Positions 1-6,842 of a stretch of DNA of 25,330 bases are shown here, in pieces. The position numbers were made by a program, and so were the translations under genes. Each line of letters opens with the position of its first letter. Position 1 is the first letter of the stretch. Origin of the DNA: a virus; IMG/VR virus record IMGVR_UViG_3300020159_001861, positions 1 through 25,330 of that record; one strand, 5' to 3'. Below the pieces are notes generated by a model, which saw only the letters and a program-made list of their open reading frames with translations, did no database searches and was not told where the DNA came from.

Positions 1-2000
1 ATATCCCATTCTCCACATCAGTAGACAGCAGATTAGATGTAGTTGAAGCAACGGCATCACTATACGTTCCATTCTCCACATCGGTGGATAGTAGATTGGA
101 TGTGGTTGAAGCAACCGCATCACTCCATATCCCCCTTTCTACTTCGGTTAATAGCAGGCTTGGTAGTATTGAAGTCACAACCGCATCATTGCAAGTTAGC
201 ACTAACGCATTAAATTCATTTACCGCATCATACGCAACAACAGGTTCGAATACATTCAAGGCAAATCAAATCATATCAGGATCATTAATCGTAACTGGTA
301 ATTTAAATGTATTCCAAACAGCAAGTTTTATAACGGTAACATCTTCGGTAATATTAGGGGGAAATACTATAAAATTAAATACATTCAGCCCGGCGGTAAG
401 ATATGGTGGTATGGAAGTAATTGATTCAGGTTCGTCTGGATTGACAGGTTCTATGTTGTGGGATTCGCAGAATGATGTGTGGATATATGTAAACCCATCG
501 GGTTCTACCTATGTATCTGCAAGATTGATATCGGGTCCTAAATCAAACACTTTAGGCTCAGAACCCACTTTGACTCAAAATATATTACCTAAAGCTGATG
601 ATGGTGACCATTTAGTTGATTCGCAGATTACCGATAACGGAACAACTGTAACCATTCCATATACAGCATCGATTGGAAGTATTACGGGATTGGGTAGCCC
701 AACCGCATTCTCCACATCGGTGGATTCAAGATTATTCTTATTACAAGGAGGGGAACAGGGGGCAACTACACAGATATTGGCACTCGGTGATAAAGTGAAT
801 GCAATATCACCGTATACCGCATCAGTTATCGCTCTTAATACATATACTGCTTCAGTATCTACTTCAGTTGGGGTATTACAATCTACAGCATCACTATTTG
901 TTCCCCTTTCAACATCGGTTAATAGTAGATTGGTAACATTAGAAGGTAAAGATATTACAGTTACATTGACAGGAGATGTAACAGGTACAGGAACTATCAC
1001 CGATTTAGGTAACGTTTCATTCGCAACTACAATCGCTGCAAATTCAGTAGCATTAGGAACTGATACAGAGGGTAACTATGTTGCTACAATTACCGCTGGT
1101 AGTGGTTTATCATCAACTGGAGCAACAACAGGCGAAGGTATTGGACATACACTTTCAATTCCGACAAATGGAGTAACTAACACTATGTTAGCAGGTTCAA
1201 TTGGGAATGATAAATTAACGAATAGTTCAATAACAATCGCTGGAACTTCAACCGCTTTAGGCGGTTCGATTACCGCAGCAACAATATTAGGTGGAACGGG
1301 AGTAATTTCAGGTTCCGCACAATTGCCAGCAGGAACTGTTTCAGGTTCAGGACAAATTAACGTAGCATCTACAACGGGTGATATTGCATTGGGAACTAGA
1401 ACATCGGGTAATTATGTAGCAAGTATGACAGCCGGAACTGGTATCACAGTAGGAACTGCAACGGGTGAAGGTTCAACTCCTGTTATTACAAACACAGGTG
1501 TAACTTCAAATGTTGCAGGGACAGGTGTAACTGTAAGTGGGGCAACGGGAGCGGTAACAATTGCAATTGGACAAGCAGTAGGAACTGCATCAGATGTTCA
1601 ATTTAATTCATTAGGGGTTGGTAAAGCAGCATCCGCTACACCTGGTAGAATTGAAGCAACTCAAGATATCGTAGCATATTCATCTTCGGATAGAAGGTTT
1701 AAAGAAAACATTACTCCAATCGAAAACGCAATCGACAAAATCGTAAAGATTAGTGGTAACACTTACGATTGGAAAGCGGAAAACAAAATTGAACACGGAT
1801 ACGAAGGAAATGATGTGGGTGTAATAGCACAAGAAATTGAAGGAGTTCTTCCGCAATTAGTTCAAACCCGAGAAAACGGATACAAAGCAGTTAAATACGA
1901 AAAATTGGTAGCATTATTAATTGAAGGTATTAAAGAACAGCAAAAACAAATTCATTCGTTGACAATCGATATTGAAAAGTTAAAAGAATCAATTGAGTAG
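1..2000 (+). CDS. Tail fibre / tailspike protein, C-terminal part, with S74 self-cleaving chaperone (5' end outside window)
   Basis: The reading frame is open from base 3, so the gene begins upstream of the window; the GTG at 84 is only an internal Val codon of a repeat. The protein is rich in Ser, Thr, Ala and Gly and low in charge, as in trimeric beta-structured fibres. It starts with about 21-residue repeats (core FSTSVDSRL...ATASL) that recur more loosely near 700-730 and 840-930. The last ~103 residues, from about 1689, match the peptidase S74 intramolecular chaperone: a Ser-Asp junction followed by RRFKENI (Ser codon 1686-1688, Asp codon 1689-1691), then GVIAQEIE and a terminal heptad-like helix. 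In this family the chaperone directs trimerisation and then cleaves itself off between Ser and Asp. It probably binds the host surface. Neighbouring tail genes support this. Fibre assignment is firm; receptor and length are unknown. Confidence 0.87.
   Translation, partial: IPFSTSVDSRLDVVEATASLYVPFSTSVDSRLDVVEATASLHIPLSTSVNSRLGSIEVTTASLQVSTNALNSFTASYATTGSNTFKANQIISGSLIVTGNLNVFQTASFITVTSSVILGGNTIKLNTFSPAVRYGGMEVIDSGSSGLTGSMLWDSQNDVWIYVNPSGSTYVSARLISGPKSNTLGSEPTLTQNILPKADDGDHLVDSQITDNGTTVTIPYTASIGSITGLGSPTAFSTSVDSRLFLLQGGEQGATTQILALGDKVNAISPYTASVIALNTYTASVSTSVGVLQSTASLFVPLSTSVNSRLVTLEGKDITVTLTGDVTGTGTITDLGNVSFATTIAANSVALGTDTEGNYVATITAGSGLSSTGATTGEGIGHTLSIPTNGVTNTMLAGSIGNDKLTNSSITIAGTSTALGGSITAATILGGTGVISGSAQLPAGTVSGSGQINVASTTGDIALGTRTSGNYVASMTAGTGITVGTATGEGSTPVITNTGVTSNVAGTGVTVSGATGAVTIAIGQAVGTASDVQFNSLGVGKAASATPGRIEATQDIVAYSSSDRRFKENITPIENAIDKIVKISGNTYDWKAENKIEHGYEGNDVGVIAQEIEGVLPQLVQTRENGYKAVKYEKLVALLIEGIKEQQKQIHSLTIDIEKLKESIE
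3..128 (+). repeat. 63-bp tandem repeats in the fibre gene
   Basis: Two clearly related 63-bp units (3-65 and 66-128) each encode the same 21-residue motif, and a diverged 66-bp unit follows from 129. The 18-bp core attctccacatcggtgga at 71-88 recurs at about 708-725. The units are in frame, so they change fibre length without breaking it. The array may continue upstream of the window. Confidence 0.8.
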
Positions 2001-2003
2001 CTA

Positions 2004-2118
2004 ATTAGCTAAAAACACATAAAGCTAATACATTTATAGGTAATCAAACCATAAGCGTAAGTTCCAAATTTATGGGATTTACGCTTGTATATAAAGTATT
2101 GTGAAATGACTACCTATA
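2004..2118 (+). other. Structured RNA region between fibre and sheath genes (terminator or processed leader)
   Basis: Three stems can be drawn. The first is 2004-2010 with 2023-2029 (7 bp). The second is 2035-2046 with 2107-2118 (11 of 12 positions pair). Nested inside the second is a 15-bp hairpin, 2051-2065 with 2074-2088, which has two or three G-U pairs and an 8-nt loop. No U-tract follows, so it is not a textbook intrinsic terminator, although it sits where the fibre transcript would end. The rest of the 281-nt spacer (2119-2281) holds a small GATGT/ACATC hairpin at 2133-2145 and the sheath leader. I see no tRNA or small ORF here. Confidence 0.5.
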
Positions 2119-2194
2119 TTAGATTAGTTGATGATGTAATACATCGGAGAACAGATACCTCTACCTTAAATCGTTGATAATAGTTTTATATATG

Positions 2195-2268
2195 TTAGTT
2201 TAAAAAATAATCATATATTATATGTTTTGAATTTTTAATTTATATTTATGGTTGAATTTTTAAACTAA
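2195..2268 (+). repeat. 12-bp perfect inverted repeat around the sheath promoter candidate
   Basis: TTAGTTTAAAAA at 2195-2206 is the exact reverse complement of TTTTTAAACTAA at 2257-2268. The right arm ends 13 nt before the sheath ATG, and the octamer TATTTATG (2243-2250) lies between the arms. A read-through transcript would contain both arms; a transcript begun at the octamer would contain only the right one. Confidence 0.5.
2243..2250 (+). promoter_or_regulatory. Candidate late promoter octamer (TATTTATG) upstream of sheath gene
   Basis: This is one mismatch from the recurring TATTTATA octamer and lies 31 nt upstream of the sheath ATG. No TTTG box sits at the usual distance, so it is unlike the host-type promoters in this window. 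It is assigned by recurrence of the motif only. Confidence 0.35.
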
Positions 2269-2281
2269 TCAACCAATTAAC

Positions 2282-4519
2282 ATGGCAGAAAAAATAGTAT
2301 CACCCGGTGTATTTACGAAAGAAAATGATCTTTCATTTTTACAGCAGGGAGTAGCCGAAATAGGAGCGGCATTTGTAGGTCCATTCAAAGAAGGACCAGT
2401 TGTACCAACAATTGTAAACTCACAAGCAGAATTTGAAACTCTTTTTGGAAATGTAGATGATACATACTATACTCCGTTAGCAGTTCAATCTTATTTAAGA
2501 GAAGCAGGAACTGCTACAATAGCAAGAATTGCAGGTGTAGGTGGATATACCGAAACTGCTCCAATTCTACTAACCGCAACTTCTGGATCGGTAACAGCAT
2601 CATTGGGTATCCTATTTAACGGAGTATCCGCATCCAATTCGGGATTCGCAGGAACAACCGTAACTATAGGTACAGGTGGAGAGTTTTTATTATCAGGCTC
2701 AAATGCCGGATTAATATCCGCATCGTTGGATTCAACCGATATCAATGATATTGAAGCAGTATTTGGAACATCTCCATTCGGTAGTAAAAAACCGTATGTA
2801 TATGGATTCTTTAAGGATACCAATATAACATTTGATTCTAATGTATCGGCATCTATAACCATATTAGGAAATCAGAACTTTGGATACGATGCGCAGGAAG
2901 CACAGACCCCAACCATTCAATCTCAATTAATTAGTGGAGAAAGATTTAATCTTTTCCGATTTGAAACATTGGGAGTTGGAAATGCGGCTAATAATAAAGT
3001 TAAAATTGGTATAACGAATATTAAAGCAGCAGGTTCGGTAAACGGAACTGATTATGGTGTATTTACGGTTGTAGTAAGAGCATTTGGAGATACAAATAAA
3101 AAGAAAAATGTATTAGAAACATTTTCGAATGTAAATTTAGATCCTAATTCCCCTAACTACATTAGTAGAGTAATTGGAGATAGAAAATTATCCATAGATT
3201 CGACTGGTAAAATTTCTGAAACTGGTGATTGGGTTAACAATTCAAAATATGTTAGAGTACAAGACCTAAATGTAGGTGCACCTGTTCAAGCTGTACCATT
3301 TGCACATGCGGCTTATACATTACCGATTTCAGCATCAACATTGATAAGTGCAAAAATACCATCTGCAACATATGTGACTTCATCTGTTACCGTATATGGT
3401 GGTATTGATTTAGATTTTAATACTGATAATTTATTTTACGCTAAGCCATTACCGATTGGAGCAACAGTAGGAGCAAATGTAGCATTTGGATTAGATAACT
3501 CGGTAACTAATGGAACTGCCTTAGCGGTTGGTTCGACTTCTGCACAATTTGTAGTAGCATTTCAAGATGGATTCGATGGTATGAATCCAGCTACACCAAT
3601 ATATAAGGGTTCTGATATTATAGCAGGTAATTCTCAGGGATTTAATTTAGCATCATCAACATCCAGTGGTTCGGTTGCATATAGTAGAGCAATTGCTGCA
3701 CTATCAAACTCAGATGAATTTGATATTAATATGATTGTTACACCCGGTGTTATTAGAAGATTACACACATCCACCGCAACCGATGTATTGGACATGGTTG
3801 AGCAAAGAAATGATTGTTTCTATATAATGGATACAACCGCATTTGGAGATTCAATTACACAGGCAATTGGAGAATCTAACTCAATTGATTCAAATATGGC
3901 AGCAACATATTATCCTTGGGTTAAAACGGTTGATATTAATACTAATAAATTAATTGCAGTTCCACCATCAGTATTATTACCAGCAGTATTTGCAGCTAAT
4001 GATAGGGTAGCAGCTGAATGGTTTGCACCTGCCGGATTAAATAGAGGTGGATTAGTAGGAGCAGTGAGTGTTCAAAACAGACTTACCCATTCTGAAAGGG
4101 ATACCCTATATGAAGGTAAAGTAAATCCAATAGCACAGTTTCCTGGACAAGGTATTGTTGTATTTGGGCAAAAAACCCTACAAGATAAGCCATCGGCATT
4201 GGACAGAATTAATATAAGAAGATTATTATTAACTGTTAGGAAGTATATCGCTTCTACATCTCGATTCTTAATATTCGAACAAAATACGGCAACTACTCGT
4301 AACCGATTCTTAAATATCGCTAATCCATATTTGGAATCGATTCAACAAAGACAGGGGTTATATGCGTTTAGAGTGGTAATGGATGAATCCAATAATACTC
4401 CCGATGTAATCGATAGAAACATTTTAAAAGGCTCTATATTTTTACAACCAACTAAAACCGCCGAATTTATTCAAATTGATTTTAATATATTGCCAACGGG
4501 CGCAGCTTTTAGTGGATAA
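2282..4519 (+). CDS. Contractile tail sheath protein (T4 gp18-like)
   Basis: The 745-residue protein polymerises around the tail tube and contracts to drive infection. It opens with VSPGVFTKENDLSF, a typical start for gp18-type sheaths, followed by a conserved N-terminal segment (AAFVGPFKEGPVVPT, about residues 28-42). The C-terminal ~150 residues (INIRRLLLTVRKYIASTSRF, later TAEFIQIDFNI) match the conserved sheath C-terminal domain that forms the inner layer next to the tube. T4 gp18 is 659 residues; the extra length lies in the middle, where sheaths carry variable surface domains. The tube gene follows 48 nt later, the usual order. The leader is A/T-rich with no Shine-Dalgarno sequence; ATG 2282 gives the canonical N-terminus. 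Confidence 0.95.
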   Translation: MAEKIVSPGVFTKENDLSFLQQGVAEIGAAFVGPFKEGPVVPTIVNSQAEFETLFGNVDDTYYTPLAVQSYLREAGTATIARIAGVGGYTETAPILLTATSGSVTASLGILFNGVSASNSGFAGTTVTIGTGGEFLLSGSNAGLISASLDSTDINDIEAVFGTSPFGSKKPYVYGFFKDTNITFDSNVSASITILGNQNFGYDAQEAQTPTIQSQLISGERFNLFRFETLGVGNAANNKVKIGITNIKAAGSVNGTDYGVFTVVVRAFGDTNKKKNVLETFSNVNLDPNSPNYISRVIGDRKLSIDSTGKISETGDWVNNSKYVRVQDLNVGAPVQAVPFAHAAYTLPISASTLISAKIPSATYVTSSVTVYGGIDLDFNTDNLFYAKPLPIGATVGANVAFGLDNSVTNGTALAVGSTSAQFVVAFQDGFDGMNPATPIYKGSDIIAGNSQGFNLASSTSSGSVAYSRAIAALSNSDEFDINMIVTPGVIRRLHTSTATDVLDMVEQRNDCFYIMDTTAFGDSITQAIGESNSIDSNMAATYYPWVKTVDINTNKLIAVPPSVLLPAVFAANDRVAAEWFAPAGLNRGGLVGAVSVQNRLTHSERDTLYEGKVNPIAQFPGQGIVVFGQKTLQDKPSALDRINIRRLLLTVRKYIASTSRFLIFEQNTATTRNRFLNIANPYLESIQQRQGLYAFRVVMDESNNTPDVIDRNILKGSIFLQPTKTAEFIQIDFNILPTGAAFSG

Positions 4520-4532
4520 TTTTGAAAAATAA

Positions 4533-4540
4533 TATTTATA
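4533..4540 (+). promoter_or_regulatory. Candidate late promoter octamer (TATTTATA) upstream of tube gene
   Basis: This exact TATTTATA copy lies 27 nt before the tube ATG. Downstream is the leader ACAAACAACATA (4544-4555), repeated exactly at 5478-5489 before the gp26-like gene. Confidence 0.4.
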
Positions 4541-4567
4541 TAAACAAACAACATAAATTATAATAAA

Positions 4568-5056
4568 ATGGCAGAAGTATTAGAGTTTGATAAAATGTTT
4601 TATACCAACTTTGAACCAAAGTTAGCCAATAGGTTTATTATGGAGATAGATGGTATTGAATCATACATGATAAAAACAGCAAATAGGCCCACATTTACAT
4701 CAGAAGTAGTAACATTAGATCATATAAACATACAAAGAAAGATAAAAGGAAAATCTACTTGGGATGATATTAACATCACACTTTATGACCCAATTGTTCC
4801 ATCTGGAGCACAGCAAGTAATGGAGTGGATTAGGCAATCGCATGAATCGCTGACAGGTAGGGATGGATATGCGGCTTTTTACAAAAAGGATATCACATTT
4901 TACTTGTTAGGACCGGTTGGTGATAAAATCGAACAATGGACACTTAAAGGAGCGTTTATAAGCTCAGCAAACTTCGGTTCATTGGATTGGTCTACAAATG
5001 ATCCATTATCAATCGAACTTACACTTGCGTATGATTACGCTATTCTTGAGTATTAA
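4568..5056 (+). CDS. Tail tube protein (T4 gp19-like)
   Basis: The 162-residue protein is almost the same length as T4 gp19 (163). It should form the hexameric rings of the inner tail tube through which DNA passes. Visible family features are an N-terminal FEPKLANRFIMEIDGI segment, the central PTFTSEVVTLDHINIQRKI strand region and IEQWTLKGAFISSANFGSLD near the C-terminus, all typical of gp19-type tube proteins. It lies directly behind the sheath gene and ends at a strong intrinsic terminator (5086-5115). ATG 4568 follows an A-rich leader; no Shine-Dalgarno sequence is seen. The assignment is firm from both sequence and position. Confidence 0.95.
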   Translation: MAEVLEFDKMFYTNFEPKLANRFIMEIDGIESYMIKTANRPTFTSEVVTLDHINIQRKIKGKSTWDDINITLYDPIVPSGAQQVMEWIRQSHESLTGRDGYAAFYKKDITFYLLGPVGDKIEQWTLKGAFISSANFGSLDWSTNDPLSIELTLAYDYAILEY

Positions 5057-5085
5057 TCGGACAAATTAGAAATTTTAAATATTCG

Positions 5086-5115
5086 AAAGGGATGACATTA
5101 GTTATCCCTTTTTTT
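5086..5115 (+). terminator. Intrinsic terminator after tail tube gene
   Basis: AAAGGGAT (5086-5093) pairs with ATCCCTTT (5104-5111), extended by a G-U and an A-T pair, closing a 6-nt loop. A run of T residues follows at once (5109-5115). It should stop transcripts coming from sheath and tube, so isolating the small gene that follows. Confidence 0.85.
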
Positions 5116-5137
5116 ATTAAAAAAAAATAAGTAAAAA

Positions 5138-5169
5138 TTTGGAAATATCAAGTATTTTTTGTATATTTG
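5138..5169 (+). promoter_or_regulatory. Host-type (Bacteroidota) promoter for the 68-aa gene
   Basis: TTTG at 5138-5141 (-33 box) and TATATTTG at 5162-5169 (-7 box, consensus TAnnTTTG) are separated by 20 nt. The expected start is near 5175, giving a leader of about 28 nt. An exact TATTTATA octamer at 5176-5183 lies just downstream, 19 nt before the ATG, so the gene may have both promoter types. Confidence 0.75.
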
Positions 5170-5202
5170 GTATATTATTTATAACTAATTATACTAACAA
5201 AT

Positions 5203-5409
5203 ATGTACATAACAAGATTAAGTATTCTAAGTGGTAACTTAAATACAATGGATATAGATATAACTCCTGAACAACTCAAATCTATCGAAGAGTTGAATGA
5301 ATTGATTCAAAATACAGTTCCACATCTTTCAGTAAGTGAACGTGAATTCCTTATGAGTGGTATAACGGATGATGAATGGGATGCGGAATTTAGCGATGAG
5401 GCTGAATAG
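5203..5409 (+). CDS. Small acidic protein of unknown function (moron-like)
   Basis: The 68-residue protein is not recognised. It carries 16 Asp/Glu against 3 Arg/Lys, a net charge near -13, and is predicted mostly helical; the last third (EREFLMSGITDDEWDAEF) is the most distinctive part. It has no signal peptide or membrane segment. A second in-frame ATG at 5248 would give 53 residues (MDIDITPEQ...), and I cannot decide between them; 5203 fits the leader length predicted from the promoter. The gene has its own host-type promoter and lies between two intrinsic terminators inside the tail cluster, so it is expressed independently of its neighbours. That layout suggests an early or lysogenic-type accessory role rather than a structural one. 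Any anti-host function is speculation. Confidence 0.7.
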   Translation: MYITRLSILSGNLNTMDIDITPEQLKSIEELNELIQNTVPHLSVSEREFLMSGITDDEWDAEFSDEAE

Positions 5410-5427
5410 TTAATTGTTTATATAGAT

Positions 5428-5458
5428 AAAAAGGAGAGCATAATAGTTCTCCTTTTTT
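5428..5458 (+). terminator. Intrinsic terminator after the 68-aa gene
   Basis: AAAAAGGAGA (5428-5437) pairs with TCTCCTTTTT (5448-5457), a 10-bp stem with a 10-nt loop and a T-tract 5453-5458. It lies 19 nt after the stop codon. Confidence 0.85.
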
Positions 5459-5468
5459 AGTTTATATA

Positions 5469-5476
5469 TACTTATA
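5469..5476 (+). promoter_or_regulatory. Candidate late promoter octamer variant (TACTTATA) before gp26-like gene
   Basis: It lies 19 nt before the ATG and has one mismatch to TATTTATA. It is followed by the same ACAAACAACATA leader seen before the tube gene. Because a terminator lies just upstream, some promoter is needed here. Confidence 0.4.
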
Positions 5477-5495
5477 TACAAACAACATAGTTATT

Positions 5496-6308
5496 ATGGA
5501 ACAGCAAAATGCAGAACAGCAAATCAAACGAGGGTTAAGTAGTCCTCCAGTACATTCAAATTACCCATTTCCAACAGAAATTATCAGTTTACCATCTAAG
5601 GGATTGGTATATCCGGAATCATCACCATTATCCAAAGGAGAGTTAACAATCAAGTTAATGACTGCTAAGGAAGAGGATATTCTGACATCTACCAACCTAA
5701 TTAAGAAGGGAATTCAGTTGGATAAGGTATTGGAATCAATTGTAGTTGAACCTGGTGTAAATGTAAATGATATTCTAATAGGTGATAAAAATGCAATACT
5801 GATAACATCCAGAATATTAGCATTTGGCCCTGAATATATCACTAAAATAATTGACCCATCTAGTTCAGAAGAAGTTGATGTTACAATTGATTTAACTACT
5901 ATACAGATAAAGGAAATAGATGAATCTATTTTAAATAGAAATAATGAGTATTCATTTATATTGCCTATATCAAAGACTCAAGTTAAATATAAATTACTAA
6001 CTCACGGTGACGAGCAGGCTATTAATAGGGATATTGAAGCATCTCAAAAAACTTTAAAGACCGGTAATGAGATTACGGCTAGATATCGAAGGATAATCGT
6101 TGAAGTGGATGGTAATAGAGATTTAGGACATATCAGCAATTTCGTTACAAACCGATTATTAGCAGGTGATTCCAAAGCATTGAGAAAGGAAGTAAATAGG
6201 ATTAATCCTGATTTAGACCTTAAATTCGATTATACATCCCCAATTACAGGTGAGACGGAGGCCCTTAGAATCCCGTTTGGGATAGGCTTTTTTTATCCTA
6301 CCGACTAA
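5496..6308 (+). CDS. Baseplate/tail assembly protein, T4 gp26-like (T4_baseplate family)
   Basis: The 270-residue protein has the conserved core of the gp26-like baseplate family. IISLPSKGLVYPE is at about 29-41, followed by LTIKLMTAKEEDILTSTNLI near 50-69, then an all-helical segment and a C-terminal IPFGIGFFYPTD. The T4 gp26 family is linked to baseplate hub assembly. By its place between tube and tape measure this gene also occupies the slot of tail assembly chaperones such as lambda G or P2 E. The gene ends just after a seven-T tract, and an ORF in the +1 frame continues for 76 codons (6286-6513), which suggests a frameshifted longer product. The start at 5496 follows an A-rich leader. 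The family call is good; hub component versus chaperone is unresolved. Confidence 0.8.
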   Translation: MEQQNAEQQIKRGLSSPPVHSNYPFPTEIISLPSKGLVYPESSPLSKGELTIKLMTAKEEDILTSTNLIKKGIQLDKVLESIVVEPGVNVNDILIGDKNAILITSRILAFGPEYITKIIDPSSSEEVDVTIDLTTIQIKEIDESILNRNNEYSFILPISKTQVKYKLLTHGDEQAINRDIEASQKTLKTGNEITARYRRIIVEVDGNRDLGHISNFVTNRLLAGDSKALRKEVNRINPDLDLKFDYTSPITGETEALRIPFGIGFFYPTD

Positions 6309-6513
6309 CTATTCGGTTATATTACATCAGAAGATATTTCAAATGGTGTATTATGCCAATGGTGGATTTAATTGGCATGATGTATATTATATGCCAATTA
6401 AGCTTAGAGAGTTTTATTATAGAGAACTACTTAAAGCGAAAGATACGGAGCATGAGCAAATTAATGCCGCAAGTCGTAAATCAAATACATCATCTACGGT
6501 AAGAAGAAGATAA
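6286..6513 (+). CDS. Short +1-frame ORF after gp26-like gene; probable frameshift extension (tail assembly chaperone 'T'-type)
   Basis: Relative to the gp26-like gene this frame opens after a TAG at 6283-6285 and runs to TAA at 6511-6513. It overlaps the upstream gene by 23 nt, and that overlap contains the T7 tract at 6288-6294. Alone it could start only at ATG 6343, giving 56 residues without a Shine-Dalgarno sequence. The peptide looks like real protein: a GGFNWHDVYYMPIKLREFYY segment, then a charged helix and a basic TVRRR end. The MP...R.FYY pattern resembles the C-terminal extensions of tail chaperones in contractile phages. A ribosomal +1 or -2 slip on the T7 would join it to the 270-residue protein, giving a product of about 340 residues. 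A true T6 (sequencing error) would also fuse them. The -1 frame is open too but has less protein-like composition. Confidence 0.65.
   Translation, partial: AFFILPTNYSVILHQKIFQMVYYANGGFNWHDVYYMPIKLREFYYRELLKAKDTEHEQINAASRKSNTSSTVRRR
6288..6317 (+). promoter_or_regulatory. Candidate programmed frameshift site: T7 tract plus downstream hairpin
   Basis: In the zero frame the site reads GGC TTT TTT TAT. Phe-tRNA on TTT (6291-6293) can re-pair perfectly after moving +1 (6292-6294) or -2 (6289-6291). Five nt downstream ACCGA (6300-6304) can pair with TCGGT (6313-6317), with the zero-frame stop TAA (6306-6308) in the loop. The stem is short, so stimulation is only a possibility. Confidence 0.5.
6351..6402 (+). 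other. Two mutually exclusive hairpins sharing one arm
   Basis: ATGCCAAT at 6353-6360, ATTGGCAT at 6371-6378 and ATGCCAAT at 6391-6398 allow two alternative stems. The first is 6351-6360 with 6371-6380 (10 bp with a G-U). The second is 6367-6378 with 6391-6402 (12 bp with a terminal U-G). They lie within the short +1-frame ORF, about 56 nt after the T7 tract. Confidence 0.55.
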
Positions 6514-6529
6514 TTATTAAATTTGTTTA

Positions 6530-6537
6530 TATTTATA
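6530..6537 (+). promoter_or_regulatory. Candidate late promoter octamer (TATTTATA) before 88-aa gene
   Basis: This exact copy lies 20 nt upstream of the ATG. It falls in the loop between GTTTA (6525-6529) and TAAAC (6540-6544), with an outer ATTATTA/TAATAAT pair (6513-6519, 6546-6552). Confidence 0.4.
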
Positions 6538-6557
6538 TCTAAACATAATAATAAGGT

Positions 6558-6824
6558 ATGTCAAAGAAGAGAACGTTGGTAGAACTTGGTTTATTCGATA
6601 AATTAGCTAGTTCATTTTTTAAGGCTAAGGGTAATAATTCAGAAGCTGAATGGATTTCCAAAATCAGAAACACCAACCCGGAACTTGCTGATTTATGGGC
6701 AAAATGGGATACCGATATGAATAAGGCATTATCGATTGGTAGACAGGGAGTTGAAAAGTTTGCAAAAGATTTACCAAAGGAAACTGAATCAAACATAGAT
6801 AGAATTATTAAGCAATATAGATAA
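6558..6824 (+). CDS. Small phage protein of unknown function (tape-measure-adjacent)
   Basis: The 88-residue, soluble, helix-rich protein is balanced in charge and has no cysteines, membrane segment or signal peptide. I do not recognise a domain. An N-terminal LGLFDKLASSFFKAK helix is amphipathic, and the pattern SEAEWISKIRNTNPELADLW is reminiscent of small proteins found next to tail genes in marine T4-like phages, but I cannot name a family. It lies between the gp26-like/+1-frame pair and the tape measure gene with 18 nt to the latter, so it is probably co-transcribed with it and involved in tail assembly. Start ATG 6558 is 20 nt after an exact TATTTATA octamer. The antisense ORF covering it is a shadow. 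Confidence 0.7.
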   Translation: MSKKRTLVELGLFDKLASSFFKAKGNNSEAEWISKIRNTNPELADLWAKWDTDMNKALSIGRQGVEKFAKDLPKETESNIDRIIKQYR

Positions 6825-6842
6825 TTTATCAACTAAGTTTTA

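Noticed and set aside
3-195. CRISPR array or diversity-generating repeat in the fibre gene
   Set aside because: The repeats are contiguous, in frame and without spacers, and no reverse transcriptase is present in the window.
2001-2281. tRNA gene in the fibre-sheath spacer
   Set aside because: No cloverleaf with T-loop GGTTCGA-type sequence or acceptor stem could be drawn; the stems found have a different layout.
6287-6502. The -1 frame after the T7 tract, also open to 6502
   Set aside because: Its product is rich in Ile, Tyr, Cys and Met with little charge pattern, whereas the +1 frame gives a convincing charged helical peptide with an MP...R.FYY motif. It is kept only as an alternative.
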